Assembly (NCBI RefSeq): GCF_030687835.1
Contig: NZ_CP117449.1
Location: 186,001 to 250,000, forward strand
DNA: 64,000 nucleotides
Source: Pseudomonas hefeiensis
GTDB lineage: Bacteria; Pseudomonadota; Gammaproteobacteria; Pseudomonadales; Pseudomonadaceae
Reading direction: 5' to 3'
A program made the translations under genes and the position numbers. The notes below the pieces were generated by a model. That model had not been told where the DNA came from, searched no databases, and saw nothing but the letters and a program-made list of their open reading frames with translations. How positions within the stretch are numbered: position 1 is the stretch's first letter; each line of letters opens with the position of its first letter. This document shows positions 37,130 to 46,634 of this stretch, in pieces.

Positions 37130-37513
37130 CTACCCCTTGGCACCAGGCGCCGCCATCTCCTTCGTTTCCAAATGATCCAACGCCCGCTCGACCAACAACT
37201 GCACCCCATCGGCCATGCGGCTGATCGCCAGGGCGACGCAGCGGCGTGAGTCGTCCACGTCGTCAGCCAGGTCGGCGGCGATGGTGCTGATGGAGAGCAG
37301 GTCTTCGGAGGCGTTGGCGAGCAGGGTTTCGGTGTCGATGTGGGGGGAGGCGATGAAGAGTTGATTTTTGTCGGGTTCGGGCGGTGAGGCGGGCTTGGGG
37401 TTGAGGTAGTAGTCGAGGGCGCGGGTGGCGGCGTCTTCGAGCTTTTTTTCTTCCTGCGCTTGGACGCGCGATTTGGGGCTGCTTTGCGGCGGATTCGGTG
37501 AATGCTTGACCAT
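37130..37513 (-). CDS. DUF6124-family small protein
   Basis: The 127-residue product (MVKHSPNPP ... DAATRALDYYLNP ... LFIASPHIDTETLLANASEDLLSIS ... RALDHLETK) resembles the DUF6124 family of small Pseudomonas proteins. These have a Pro-rich start, an 'AxRALDHYLNP' helix and a helical C-terminus. Function is unknown. I see no clear ribosome site before the ATG at 37513. Confidence 0.75.
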   Translation of the reverse strand: MVKHSPNPPQSSPKSRVQAQEEKKLEDAATRALDYYLNPKPASPPEPDKNQLFIASPHIDTETLLANASEDLLSISTIAADLADDVDDSRRCVALAISRMADGVQLLVERALDHLETKEMAAPGAKG

Positions 37514-37992
37514 ATTTTATGTACCAGAGTTGGGGTCGACATCCTTTCGCTTGCATTCGAAGAGGTGGCAACTGTACGTAGGTGTGCAAGACCGGTCCGG
37601 TACCGCCGGCAGACCCGAAGGTCTCCCACGCACAATTGCCATAACGGACGCGAGCATAAAAAAATGCTCGGTCAATAGCCATAATCAATTGCGTACCAGT
37701 CCGGACTTGCACGTCCGTGTCACCGTTTTTTGCGATGACGAACCAAGGTTAGCGGTGCAAAACCAGGGTGCCTAGTTCATGAACAGCCCGGCGTTTTGAA
37801 GGAAATATCCGAGGGTTTGGCAGGGAAAAAGCCTCCGATCCCACTGCCGTAGGACGTCGGTTACTTTCTGTAGTTTTGGTTATATAAAAATTCTTAAATA
37901 GTCTTTTTAAGAATATCAACGCCTCTCTAGTATTGCTCCTACGCCGCAGGCAGTGCCGCCCATTGTCAGGCGATTCTTCAGGGAGCATCAGC
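37514..37992. other. Intergenic region upstream of oscA
   Basis: About 480 bp without a supported gene. It contains a small hairpin GAGCAT-AAAAAAA-ATGCTC (37653-37671), a hairpin around CGGAC-TTGCAC-GTCCG (37709-37724), and an AT-rich palindrome at 37890-37914 close to oscA. The promoters of the divergent DUF6124 and oscA genes must lie here. Confidence 0.5.
37890..37914. promoter_or_regulatory. AT-rich 9-bp inverted repeat upstream of the sulfate-uptake genes
   Basis: ATTCTTAAA (37890-37898) and TTTAAGAAT (37906-37914) are perfect inverted copies, about 80 bp before the oscA start. Sulfur-starvation genes are activated by the LysR-type protein CysB, which binds AT-rich upstream sites, so this is a candidate CysB or promoter element. 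The assignment is by position only. Confidence 0.4.
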
Positions 37993-38175
37993 ATGAGCGC
38001 ACCTCTACGCACCGTTGACGGCCAGGACGAAGCAGCCATCTTGCGCGAGATCCAGAGCGCATTGCGCGATCTGCGTTTTGGCGCGGTGGAAATCACGGTG
38101 CACAACGCCCAGGTGGTCCAGATCGAGCGCAAGGAAAAATTCCGATTGCAGCAGCCGAGCCACAAACCGGGTTGA
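37993..38175 (+). CDS. oscA: OscA-like small protein (YezD / DUF2292 family)
   Basis: The 60-residue protein (ILREIQSALRDLRFGAVEITVHNAQVVQIERKEKF) fits the YezD/DUF2292 family. In P. aeruginosa the equivalent gene (PA0284, OscA) lies just before sbp and is needed for growth on organosulfur compounds. GGGAG with 7-base spacing supports the ATG at 37993. sbp follows 50 bp downstream, so it is probably the first gene of the sulfate-uptake operon and induced by sulfur limitation. Confidence 0.85.
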   Translation: MSAPLRTVDGQDEAAILREIQSALRDLRFGAVEITVHNAQVVQIERKEKFRLQQPSHKPG

Positions 38176-38225
38176 AGACCAACACTTCACAGCCATAAAA
38201 AACCGGAATTCCAGGAGTCCTCACC

Positions 38226-39239
38226 ATGCCTTCAATTCGCCGTTATGCCCTGGCCGCCCTGGCCAGTGCTGTTTTTGCAGGTTCCGCTTTTGCCAAGGAT
38301 TACGAGTTGCTCAACGTGTCCTACGACCCGACCCGCGAGCTTTATCAGGATTACAACGCCGAATTCACCAGCTTCTGGAAGCAAGCGCACCCGGACGACA
38401 GCGTGAAGATCCAGCAGTCCCACGGTGGCTCGGGCAAGCAAGGCCGGGCGGTGATCGATGGTTTGCGGGCCGACGTGGTGACCTTGGCCCTGGCCGGCGA
38501 CATTGATGAAATCGCCAGGCTGGGCCGATCCTTGCCGGTGGATTGGCAAAAGCGTCTTCCCGAGGCGAGCACGCCATACACCTCGACCATCGTGTTCCTG
38601 GTGCGCAAGGGCAATCCCAAGGGCATCAAGGACTGGGGTGACCTGATCAAGGAGGACGTGTCGGTCATCACGCCGAACCCGAAGACTTCCGGTGGCGCTC
38701 GCTGGAACTTCCTCGCAGCCTGGGCCTATGGCCTCAAGGCCAACGGCGGTGACGAGGCCAAGGCCAAGGAGTATGTGCAAGCACTGTTCAAGCATGTGCC
38801 GATTCTCGACACCGGCGCCCGTGGCTCGACCATTACCTTCGTCAACAACGGTCAGGGCGACGTACTGCTGGCCTGGGAAAATGAAGCTTTCCTGGCACTG
38901 AAGGAAGACGGTGGCGCCGACAAGTTCGACATCGTCGTGCCGTCGCTGTCGATCCTCGCCGAACCGCCGGTGGCGGTGGTGGACAAGAACGCCGGAAAAA
39001 AGGGCAACGCCGAGATCGCCGAAGCCTACCTCAAACACTTGTACAGCCCGGCTGGGCAAGAAATCGCGGCGAAAAACTTTTATCGCCCGCGGGACAAGGA
39101 CGTTGCCGCCAAGTATTCCCAGCAATTCCCGGAACTGGAGCTGGTGACCATCGACAAGGACTTCGGCGGCTGGAAAACCGCCCAGCCGAAGTTCTTCAAC
39201 GATGGCGGCGTGTTCGATCAGATTTATCAGGCGCAGTGA
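38226..39239 (+). CDS. sbp: Periplasmic sulfate-binding protein
   Basis: The 337-residue protein has a Sec signal ([23 protein letters not shown]), then the sulfate-binding protein sequence [34 protein letters not shown], and [16 protein letters not shown]. It captures sulfate or thiosulfate in the periplasm for the CysTWA ABC transporter encoded directly downstream. AGGAG lies 9 bases before the ATG. Length and motifs are complete. Confidence 0.96.
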   Translation: MPSIRRYALAALASAVFAGSAFAKDYELLNVSYDPTRELYQDYNAEFTSFWKQAHPDDSVKIQQSHGGSGKQGRAVIDGLRADVVTLALAGDIDEIARLGRSLPVDWQKRLPEASTPYTSTIVFLVRKGNPKGIKDWGDLIKEDVSVITPNPKTSGGARWNFLAAWAYGLKANGGDEAKAKEYVQALFKHVPILDTGARGSTITFVNNGQGDVLLAWENEAFLALKEDGGADKFDIVVPSLSILAEPPVAVVDKNAGKKGNAEIAEAYLKHLYSPAGQEIAAKNFYRPRDKDVAAKYSQQFPELELVTIDKDFGGWKTAQPKFFNDGGVFDQIYQAQ

Positions 39240-39305
39240 GCTGGACAGGCCTGAATGAGCTGATTACAGGCTAAAGCCGGACACTGAATCTGTGGCAAGG
39301 GATGT

Positions 39306-39330
39306 TGTGGGAGCAAGCCATGCTCCCACC
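39306..39330. repeat. Degenerate REP palindrome between sbp and cysT
   Basis: TGTGGGAGCAAGC is followed by ATGCTCCCACC, giving GTGGGAGCA/TGCTCCCAC as an inverted repeat. It is a shortened REP inside the operon and may modulate the higher expression of sbp relative to the permease genes. Confidence 0.6.
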
Positions 39331-39370
39331 CAGTTTTGCTCCCACTGTGTGTTCTCAACCAAGGACTTCT

Positions 39371-40189
39371 ATGTCGCGTCGCATCTCACCGGTCATACCC
39401 GGCTTCGGGCTGACGCTGGGCTACACCCTGGTGTACCTCAGTCTGATTGTGCTCATACCGCTGGCGGCGATGTTCGTGCATGCCGCCCAGCTCACCTGGG
39501 CACAGTTTTGGGCAATCATCTCGGCGCCACGAGTGCTGGCGGCCCTGCAGCTCAGCTTCGGTACCGCGCTGTGCGCCGCGATCATCAACGGCTTGATCGG
39601 TACGCTGCTGGCCTGGGTGCTGGTGCGCTACACCTTTCCTGGTCGCAAGGTCATCGATGCGATGATCGACCTGCCATTCGCCCTGCCCACCGCCGTGGCC
39701 GGCATTGCGCTGACGGCGTTGTATGCACCGACAGGCCTGGTGGGCCAATTTGCCACCGACCTGGGTTTGAAAATCGCCTACACCCCGCTGGGCATTACCC
39801 TGGCGCTGACCTTCGTAACGCTGCCGTTCGTGGTGCGCACGATGCAACCGGTGCTGGCCGATATTCCCCGTGAAGTCGAAGAGGCTGCCGCCTGTCTCGG
39901 CGCCAAGCCATGGCAAGTGGTCCGTCACATCCTGGTGCCGGCGTTGCTGCCGGCCTGGCTGACCGGCTTCGCCCTGGCGTTTGCCCGTGGCGTGGGCGAG
40001 TACGGTTCGGTGATTTTCATCGCCGGCAACATGCCGATGAAAACCGAGATCCTGCCGCTGCTGATCATGGTCAAGCTCGACCAATACGACTACACCGGCG
40101 CCACCTCCATCGGCGTGTTGATGTTGGTGGTTTCCTTCGGCCTGTTGCTGCTGATCAACCTGCTGCAGCGGCGCATCGAAACCCCATAA
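39371..40189 (+). CDS. cysT: Sulfate/thiosulfate ABC transporter permease CysT
   Basis: The 272-residue permease has about six membrane helices and the ABC permease loop (EAAACLGAKPWQVVRHILVPALLPAWLTG) that contacts CysA. AAGGA precedes the ATG at 39371; the longer frame upstream overlaps a REP-like hairpin and is rejected. The order sbp-cysT-cysW-cysA is the classic sulfate uptake operon. A palindrome (TGTGGGAGCAAGCCATGCTCCCACC, 39306-39330) lies in the 130 bp before it. Confidence 0.95.
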   Translation: MSRRISPVIPGFGLTLGYTLVYLSLIVLIPLAAMFVHAAQLTWAQFWAIISAPRVLAALQLSFGTALCAAIINGLIGTLLAWVLVRYTFPGRKVIDAMIDLPFALPTAVAGIALTALYAPTGLVGQFATDLGLKIAYTPLGITLALTFVTLPFVVRTMQPVLADIPREVEEAAACLGAKPWQVVRHILVPALLPAWLTGFALAFARGVGEYGSVIFIAGNMPMKTEILPLLIMVKLDQYDYTGATSIGVLMLVVSFGLLLLINLLQRRIETP

Positions 40190-40201
40190 GGAGGCGCGGA
40201 A

Positions 40202-41071
40202 ATGTCCCAATCGTCTATTTACGCGGCCTCCACCAACGCCGCCCGCCGTGGCAGTGCTGCTTCGCGGCGAGTCCTGCTTGGCCTTGGCTGGTTGATTTTT
40301 GCGCTGTTCCTGCTGCTGCCGCTGTTCATCGTGGTCTCCCAGGGACTGAAGCTGGGCCTGGGGGCGTTCTTTGCCGCAATCTTCGAACCCGACGCCCTGT
40401 CGGCGCTCAGGCTCACGGTGGTCGCGGTGCTGATCTCGGTGCCGCTGAACCTGGTGTTCGGTGTCAGCGCCGCATGGTGCGTGAGCAAGTATTCATTCCG
40501 TGGCAAAAGCCTGCTGGTGACCCTGATCGACCTGCCGTTCTCGGTCTCGCCAGTGATCGCAGGCCTGGTCTACGTGCTGATGTTCGGCGCCCAGGGGCTG
40601 TTCGGTCCGTGGCTTTCGGATCACGACATTCAGATCGTATTTGCGCTACCGGGCATCGTACTGGCGACCATTTTTGTCACCGTGCCTTTCGTGGCCCGCG
40701 AACTGATCCCGCTGATGCAGGAGCAGGGCACCCAGGAAGAGGAAGCCGCGCGCCTGCTGGGCGCCAATGGTTGGCAAATGTTCTGGCATGTCACTGTGCC
40801 GAACATCAAGTGGGGCCTGATCTATGGCGTGGTGCTGTGTACGGCCCGGGCCATGGGCGAGTTCGGCGCGGTGTCGGTGGTGTCCGGGCATATCCGCGGG
40901 GTGACCAACACCCTGCCGCTGCACGTCGAGATCCTCTACAACGAATACAACCACGTGGCTGCGTTCGCCGTGGCGAGCCTGTTGCTGATCCTGGCGCTCT
41001 TGATCCTGCTGCTCAAGCAGTGGAGCGAAAACCGAATCAACCGTCTGCGCAACAGCAGCGCGGAGGAATAA
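40202..41071 (+). CDS. cysW: Sulfate/thiosulfate ABC transporter permease CysW
   Basis: The 289-residue permease has about six membrane helices and the cytoplasmic loop [27 protein letters not shown] typical of ABC permeases. Conserved CysW stretches include [25 protein letters not shown] lies 7 bases before the ATG at 40202, and cysT ends 12 bp upstream. It pairs with CysT to form the membrane channel. Confidence 0.95.
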   Translation: MSQSSIYAASTNAARRGSAASRRVLLGLGWLIFALFLLLPLFIVVSQGLKLGLGAFFAAIFEPDALSALRLTVVAVLISVPLNLVFGVSAAWCVSKYSFRGKSLLVTLIDLPFSVSPVIAGLVYVLMFGAQGLFGPWLSDHDIQIVFALPGIVLATIFVTVPFVARELIPLMQEQGTQEEEAARLLGANGWQMFWHVTVPNIKWGLIYGVVLCTARAMGEFGAVSVVSGHIRGVTNTLPLHVEILYNEYNHVAAFAVASLLLILALLILLLKQWSENRINRLRNSSAEE

Positions 41072-41074
41072 GTC

Positions 41075-42064
41075 ATGTCGATTGAAGCCCGTAACGTCAG
41101 CAAGCATTTCAACGCGTTCAAGGCCCTGGACAACATTAACCTGGATATCCAGAGCGGTGAGCTGGTGGCGCTGCTCGGCCCGTCGGGCTGCGGCAAGACC
41201 ACGCTGCTGCAGATCATCGCCGGCCTTGAAACCCCGGACCTGGGCAATATCGTGTTTCACGGTGAGGACGTGTCCGGCCACGATGTGCGTGATCGCAACG
41301 TTGGTTTCGTGTTCCAGCACTACGCCTTGTTCCGTCACATGACCGTGTTCGACAACGTCGCCTTCGGCCTGCGCATGAAGCCCAGGAACCAGCGCCCGAA
41401 CGAAAGCCAGATCGCAACCAAGGTCCACGAACTGTTGAACATGGTGCAACTGGACTGGCTTGCCGATCGCTATCCCGAGCAACTTTCCGGCGGCCAGCGC
41501 CAGCGCATTGCTCTGGCCCGGGCGTTGGCGGTGGAACCCAAGGTGTTGCTGCTGGACGAACCCTTCGGCGCCCTCGACGCCAAGGTTCGCAAGGAACTGC
41601 GGCGCTGGCTGGCGCGGCTGCACGAGGACATCAACCTGACCTCGGTGTTCGTGACCCACGATCAGGAAGAGGCCATGGAAGTCGCCGACCGAATTGTCGT
41701 GATGAACAAAGGCGTGATCGAGCAGATCGGCTCACCGGGCGATGTGTATGAAAACCCCGCCAGTGATTTTGTGTACCACTTCCTGGGCGACTCCAACCGT
41801 CTGCACCTGGGCGAAGACCGTCATGTGCTATTCCGCCCCCACGAGGTCTCGCTGTCGCGTTCGGAATTGGAGGATCACCACGCCGCCGAGGTGCGCGACA
41901 TCCGCCCGCTGGGCGCCACGACGCGGGTGACCTTGAAGGTTGAGGGCCAGAGCGAACTGATCGAAGCCGAAGTGGTGAAGGATCACGACAGCCTGGTGGG
42001 CCTGGCGAAGGGCGAGACGCTGTTTTTCAGGCCGAAGGTCTGGCAGAAAGTCGCCAACCTCTAA
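41075..42064 (+). CDS. cysA: Sulfate/thiosulfate ABC transporter ATPase CysA
   Basis: The 329-residue ATPase has Walker [10 protein letters not shown], signature LSGGQRQR, Walker [12 protein letters not shown] and the H-loop [11 protein letters not shown]-terminal regulatory/TOBE part follows ([15 protein letters not shown] ... [20 protein letters not shown]). It starts 3 bp after cysW with GGAGGAA upstream. It powers sulfate import with Sbp, CysT and CysW. Confidence 0.96.
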   Translation: MSIEARNVSKHFNAFKALDNINLDIQSGELVALLGPSGCGKTTLLQIIAGLETPDLGNIVFHGEDVSGHDVRDRNVGFVFQHYALFRHMTVFDNVAFGLRMKPRNQRPNESQIATKVHELLNMVQLDWLADRYPEQLSGGQRQRIALARALAVEPKVLLLDEPFGALDAKVRKELRRWLARLHEDINLTSVFVTHDQEEAMEVADRIVVMNKGVIEQIGSPGDVYENPASDFVYHFLGDSNRLHLGEDRHVLFRPHEVSLSRSELEDHHAAEVRDIRPLGATTRVTLKVEGQSELIEAEVVKDHDSLVGLAKGETLFFRPKVWQKVANL

Positions 42065-42073
42065 GATCACAAG

Positions 42074-42245
42074 CATCGCGAGCAGGCTCGCTCGCGAAGG
42101 CGTAGACACATTCACCCTCGATGCAATTTGACCCGCCGCTTTCGCGAGCAAGCCCGCTCCCACAAGTGGATCGGTGTCGGCCACAACATCTGCGGCCCAA
42201 CGCCAGTTCCCTGTGGGAGCGAGCCTGCTCGCGATGGCGGCTTCA
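42074..42245. repeat. Group of three REP elements
   Basis: The copies are GCGAGCAGGCTCGCTCGCGAA near 42076, CGAGCAAGCCCGCTCCCACA near 42144, and TGTGGGAGCGAGCCTGCTCG at 42211. The first and second face the third. They occupy most of the 354-bp gap between cysA and the cytochrome gene; the rest of the gap shows nothing else I can name. Confidence 0.9.
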
Positions 42246-42418
42246 GTCACGACCCGGTCCCATTCTGAATAACAGCGCTTGGGTTTGCTTCGATCGGTTC
42301 TACTTTTGCACCTGTTAGCGAACCAAACCCTACCTAGACTCTGACCTGCCAGGAGGCAGTGAGAGTCTATGACGGACCGGTGTTATCTCCTGGCGTCCTG
42401 ATGCCAAGGAGATCAAGT

Positions 42419-43783
42419 ATGAGAAAGGAAGTCAGTCGGCATGGCCCGTTCGGCTGTGCATTGTTAAGCGTCTTGCTGAGCCCCTGCGCCAGCGCCGCCC
42501 CCGCCTTGTCACCGCAAATACCCTTCGATGTCACGGTTACGGAGGAACATCCCACTCTGGTCAGCCTTCAGCGCGATTTCGATGACCTGTCATGGCAAAC
42601 CTTCATTGCCCTGAACTGGCCGGCGCTGGACAACGGCAATCCAAATACCGGCACCCCCATCGGCAAGCAGGATGGGGCGACGGTGTGGGAAAGCTGGAAA
42701 GAGAGCTACCAGATCTTCCGGGCCAAGGGGCAGGCGCCGCTGGCCTGGGACGCGCCGGCGACGCTTCCCGAGGCGTGCAAGTCGCTCAAGCCCGGTCGCC
42801 TGTTGCAGCAGATGGGCAAGGTGCCCGATGTGCTGGATGAGTTTATCCAGCCTTTCGAGAGCGGCCCGCTGGTGGATCAGAACGGTGCCTATACGCGTAA
42901 CGAAATCGTGGTCAACCGATCGATGTTCGATTCAATTGTCGACAATGGTCTGTACAGCATCGAAGGCCAGCAGAAGTTTTTTGCCGCAAACCCAACCAAC
43001 ACCGTGGCTTTCAGCTGCGGCTCGACCAAGACAAAGGACGTCGGCGCGGTGATGGTGAAAGCGTCGTGGAAAGTGCTGGGCGCCAATGATCGCCCGCAGG
43101 ATTTTCACACCGTCGATGCGCTGGTCTATACACCGGGAAACAGCGACCCGAGCAAAGGACCCATTGTCGGGGAGTCGTGCAAGTCCGAACCGGTGGGGCT
43201 GGTGGGACTGCACATCGTTCACAAGACCGATAGCGCCGCGCAGTGGGTCTGGTCGACCTTTGAACATGTGAAAAACGTACCCGAAAAGACCATACCCCCG
43301 GCTCAGCGGGTGGGGCCTTATCTGTTCTACAACGCTTCCAGCCAAAGCGACATCAACCAGCCGCCGCCCCGGCCATGGAATCCGGCGGTCAAGGCAACAC
43401 CCTCGCAGATCGTGCGTGAGATACCGCTGACCGAGGCCACCAAAACCCTGAACGCCACCTATCAAGCCCTGTTGCGCACAGTCAATGCGCAGAGCGTCTG
43501 GGCCAACTACCAACTGATCAGTACCCAGTGGCCGTCAGATCCACCCGACACCTGCCAGGTATCGGCCGCCAATCCGTTGGGCAGTCCCGCGCCCTCGTTC
43601 CTGGCCAACGCCACGCTGGAAACCTACATCCAGGGCACCGTGCCCCAGGCGTCGTCCAGTTGCATGGCGTGCCATGGCAATGCGGCCACCCATGCCACCG
43701 AATCGCCGCGCACCAGCTTCGCGGATTTCACCTATTTGCTCGAACGCGCACAGTCCACCGGCGCGACAAGGAGTCAGCCATGA
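42419..43783 (+). CDS. Periplasmic c-type cytochrome subunit of a GMC dehydrogenase
   Basis: The 454-residue protein has a signal peptide (CALLSVLLSPCASAA) and a single haem-c motif CMACH near residue 415. Between them lies a large domain without a motif I know (SWQTFIALNWPA; EIVVNRSMFDSIVDN; VMVKASWKVLG). AAGGAG 7 bases before the ATG at 42419 sets the start. The next two genes overlap in series (ATGA junctions), so this is an operon for a cytochrome-linked dehydrogenase complex that passes electrons from the flavin subunit to the respiratory chain. Only one haem site is visible, unlike the three-haem subunit of gluconate dehydrogenase. Confidence 0.85.
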   Translation: MRKEVSRHGPFGCALLSVLLSPCASAAPALSPQIPFDVTVTEEHPTLVSLQRDFDDLSWQTFIALNWPALDNGNPNTGTPIGKQDGATVWESWKESYQIFRAKGQAPLAWDAPATLPEACKSLKPGRLLQQMGKVPDVLDEFIQPFESGPLVDQNGAYTRNEIVVNRSMFDSIVDNGLYSIEGQQKFFAANPTNTVAFSCGSTKTKDVGAVMVKASWKVLGANDRPQDFHTVDALVYTPGNSDPSKGPIVGESCKSEPVGLVGLHIVHKTDSAAQWVWSTFEHVKNVPEKTIPPAQRVGPYLFYNASSQSDINQPPPRPWNPAVKATPSQIVREIPLTEATKTLNATYQALLRTVNAQSVWANYQLISTQWPSDPPDTCQVSAANPLGSPAPSFLANATLETYIQGTVPQASSSCMACHGNAATHATESPRTSFADFTYLLERAQSTGATRSQP

Positions 43784-44295
43784 GCAGTGATCTGGACAAA
43801 TTCGTGGGTCTTTCATCGGCCCTGACCGGCATTCCCGTAAACCGGTTGGCGCCGCAGATCGACCCGGTCGGTTTACCACCGATATTTCTCGACTACGTGA
43901 CCCCGCGCATTACCCCTGAGGTGCTCAATGCGTTGCTGGCCCAATACACCGCGCAGGCAGCGCAAAAGCTACCCCCGGACCTGATCGCCCAAAAGGTGCT
44001 GGTGGGCACCGGGCCGCAACCGGTGATCCCGCAAACCGTGCTGGCCGCGCGGTCGATCATGAAGCTGTGGTTGCTGGGCGTCTGGTACCAACCGTATGAC
44101 GCCGGGAATTTCAAAGTGGGTGAGTCGACGGTGGTCTCCGACCAGGCCTACATCTACAGCTGGGCCTGGAAAATCGCCCAGGCCCATCCGATGGGCTACA
44201 GCGAATCTTTCTTCGGTTATTGGAACGCTGAGCCATCGAGCCTTGAGGACTTGACCGGCGTACCTGCCAACGGACAGCAAGGAGCCTTGTCATGA
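43780..44295 (+). CDS. Small subunit of a GMC-type dehydrogenase (sorbitol/gluconate dehydrogenase family)
   Basis: The 171-residue protein resembles the small subunits of membrane-bound sugar dehydrogenases (FVGLSSALTGI near the N-terminus; MKLWLLGVWYQP; SWAWKIAQAHPMGYSESFFGYWNAEP). These subunits carry the folded complex through the Tat pathway. No signal with twin Arg is visible at this start, so export may depend on another route. AAGGAG precedes the ATG, which overlaps the cytochrome stop; its own stop overlaps the GMC gene start. Confidence 0.8.
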   Translation: MSSDLDKFVGLSSALTGIPVNRLAPQIDPVGLPPIFLDYVTPRITPEVLNALLAQYTAQAAQKLPPDLIAQKVLVGTGPQPVIPQTVLAARSIMKLWLLGVWYQPYDAGNFKVGESTVVSDQAYIYSWAWKIAQAHPMGYSESFFGYWNAEPSSLEDLTGVPANGQQGALS

Positions 44296-46502
44296 GTACC
44301 GAACAAGCCGAAGTGGTGATCGTTGGCGCAGGACTGGCCGGTAGCATCATTGCTTACCAATTGAGCATGGCCGGAGTGGATGTGCTGGTGCTTGAGTCCG
44401 GCCCCGAGATCCCGGCCAACCGCACGCAATACCTGGAGCGGTTCTACACCGCGACGCTTAAAACCCCGGAATCGCCTTACCCACCCGTGTCGAACCTGGA
44501 CACCCCGCGTAATCCGGCCGAACAGAACGCCCCACGGGCGACCATTGCCGATCTGATCCTTGGCTGGGATAAGCCTCAGGTCAGCTATTTGGTACAGAAA
44601 GGTCCGCTCCCCTTCACCAGTACCTATGAGCGCGTGGGTGGTGGGACGACCTGGCATTGGGTCGGGACATGCCTGCGCATGGTGCCGAACGATTTTCGCC
44701 TGAAGTCAAAATATGGTGTTGGGGTCGACTGGCCGATCAGCTACGACGACTTGCAAAGTGCCTATTGCCGGGCAGAGGCGGAAATCGGCGTGTCGGCCAA
44801 TGTCGCCGACCAGGCGTATCTGGGCATGACGTTTCCTGAAGGCTATGAGTTTCCGATGCATAGCATTCCGCTGTCCCTGGTCGATGGCAGTTTTGTCACG
44901 GCCGTGACGGGGCAGTCTTTCGATGGCTTGCCGCTGGTTGTCAGCCCGACGCCGGCCGGGCGCAATTCCCAACCTTACGCCGGGCGCCGGGTGTGCGCCG
45001 GCAATACCAATTGCACACCGATCTGTCCGATCCAGGCCAAGTACGACGCTACCGTGACGATGAACAAGGCACTGGCCACCGGCAAAGTCCGGATACTGTA
45101 CAAAACCGTGGCCAGCAAGGTGACTGTGGGGGCGGACAAAAACATCAATGGTGTGGAGTTCATCCAGTATCAGTTGGGCTACGGCCCGGCCACTGGCACT
45201 GGCGTGGCCATCGGGCAGCGTTATGTGATCGCCGCCCATGCCATCGAAACACCCAAGCTGTTGCTCAATTCCGTCAGCTCAGCCTGGCCCAAAGGCGTAG
45301 CCAACAGCAGCGGGCAGGTGGGGCGCAGCCTCGCCGACCACCCGATCTACCTGGCCTGGGGGCTGATGCCGGAAGGCAAGGCGGTATTTCCGTACCGTGG
45401 CCCTGTGTCCACAGCGGGCATTGAGAGCTTGCGTGACGGTGACTTTCGCAAGCAACGCGCGGCGTGGCGTATCGAAATTGGCAACGAGGGCTGGAACTGG
45501 CCGGCCACCGACCCATACAAAACCGTGGCTGATTTCATCGATGGCAGCAACGACGGCGGTGCCAACCCGTTGCCGCCGGCCAAAGAACCCCAGCAAGTGC
45601 TGTACGGGACAGCGCTGGTCCAGAAGCTCAACGACATATTCATTCGCCAGTTCCGGATCGGATTTCTGGTGGAGCAGGTCGAGGACGATCCTGATCACGC
45701 CAATTGCTACATCGTGCCGTCCACCGAGTACAAGGACCGGCTCGGCATTCCCCGGCCGGAAATTCACTACGACCTGTCCGCTTACACCAAGGAGGGATTC
45801 CGGCAGGCGAAGTTGTTGGCAACTCACATCATCGAGGACTTGCTCGGCGCGGTGGAGCTGACCAAACCCCTTCCGCCCGGGTTGTTCACCTACCAGGGGG
45901 TGCCTTACAGCTTCCAGGGCGCCGGGCACCTGATGGGGACCTATCGCATGGGGGATGATCCGCACAAATCGGTGGTCGACAAATACCAGCGCAGTTGGGA
46001 TCACCAGAACCTGTTTCTGGTGGGCGATGGCGTCTTCCCCAGCACCGGGACCTCGAACCCGAGCCTGACCATCGCGGCGCTGTCGTTCCAGGCCGGGGAT
46101 ACGCTGGCCAATGACTTGCGGGCGGTGACGATGCAGGTCCAATCCAATGTCGCCTGGCAGGGCACTGGCGTGCAGGTCAACGCCGAGATTCCACGTCTGG
46201 TTCGCTACATCAGCGGACAATGGTGCGCCAGTCCGCAGGGCGGCAATGTCGATGGAAATGGCGGTTCGAGGCACATCGACTACAGCAGCTATGCCTTGCC
46301 CGGTGCCGCCGAAGGCGCCTTGATAGGTCGCGTGGGCAATGGTGGCAAGCCGTTCCTGGTGGGTGATCTGGGGCAGGTTCCGGGCGATCAGCAAGGGGAA
46401 CTGCAGCTGTGCATCAACGATGACCTGACCGGGCAGCACGGGTCTGGCTTGAAAGATAACACCGGCGCGCTGACGATACGGGTCGAGTTTGGTGCGCTGT
46501 AA
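44292..46502 (+). CDS. GMC oxidoreductase with C-terminal LecA-like domain
   Basis: The 736-residue protein starts with the FAD motif VVIVGAGLAGSIIAYQL. It has the GMC middle (GGGTTWHWVGTCLRMVP) and the catalytic end (GAGHLMGTYRMGDDP; GDGVFPSTGTSNPSLTIAALSFQAGD). The family core ends near residue 610. The last ~120 residues (AWQGTGVQVNAE ... SGQWCASPQGG ... GALIGRVGNGGKPFLVG ... GELQLCINDDLTG ... DNTGALTIRV) follow the pattern of the galactose-binding lectin LecA/PA-IL. It would oxidise a sugar or polyol with the two upstream subunits, with the extra domain as a possible carbohydrate-binding module. Confidence 0.88.
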   Translation: MSTEQAEVVIVGAGLAGSIIAYQLSMAGVDVLVLESGPEIPANRTQYLERFYTATLKTPESPYPPVSNLDTPRNPAEQNAPRATIADLILGWDKPQVSYLVQKGPLPFTSTYERVGGGTTWHWVGTCLRMVPNDFRLKSKYGVGVDWPISYDDLQSAYCRAEAEIGVSANVADQAYLGMTFPEGYEFPMHSIPLSLVDGSFVTAVTGQSFDGLPLVVSPTPAGRNSQPYAGRRVCAGNTNCTPICPIQAKYDATVTMNKALATGKVRILYKTVASKVTVGADKNINGVEFIQYQLGYGPATGTGVAIGQRYVIAAHAIETPKLLLNSVSSAWPKGVANSSGQVGRSLADHPIYLAWGLMPEGKAVFPYRGPVSTAGIESLRDGDFRKQRAAWRIEIGNEGWNWPATDPYKTVADFIDGSNDGGANPLPPAKEPQQVLYGTALVQKLNDIFIRQFRIGFLVEQVEDDPDHANCYIVPSTEYKDRLGIPRPEIHYDLSAYTKEGFRQAKLLATHIIEDLLGAVELTKPLPPGLFTYQGVPYSFQGAGHLMGTYRMGDDPHKSVVDKYQRSWDHQNLFLVGDGVFPSTGTSNPSLTIAALSFQAGDTLANDLRAVTMQVQSNVAWQGTGVQVNAEIPRLVRYISGQWCASPQGGNVDGNGGSRHIDYSSYALPGAAEGALIGRVGNGGKPFLVGDLGQVPGDQQGELQLCINDDLTGQHGSGLKDNTGALTIRVEFGAL

Positions 46503-46526
46503 GGTTTGAGCGGTAATGGTCCAACT

Positions 46527-46633
46527 CCTGTGGGAGCGAGCTTGTGGGAGCAAGGCTTGCCCGCGATGGCATCGCCTCGGTCTATCCGTTACACCGAGGT
46601 GTTTGCATCGCGGGCAAGCCTTGCTCCCACAGA
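46527..46633. repeat. REP pair with nested half copy
   Basis: TGTGGGAGCGAGCT is followed at once by TGTGGGAGCAAGGCTTGCCC. The mirror copy GGGCAAGCCTTGCTCCCACA ends at 46632. It lies between the convergent GMC and Mpo1-like genes. Confidence 0.92.
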
Positions 46634-46634
46634 T

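Noticed and set aside
37653..37671. Hairpin GAGCAT-loop-ATGCTC as a terminator
   Set aside because: No U-tract follows on either strand; the A-run is in the loop.
45279..46553. A 424-residue minus-strand frame opposite the GMC gene
   Set aside because: Antisense to the conserved GMC catalytic end and LecA-like domain; no features of its own.
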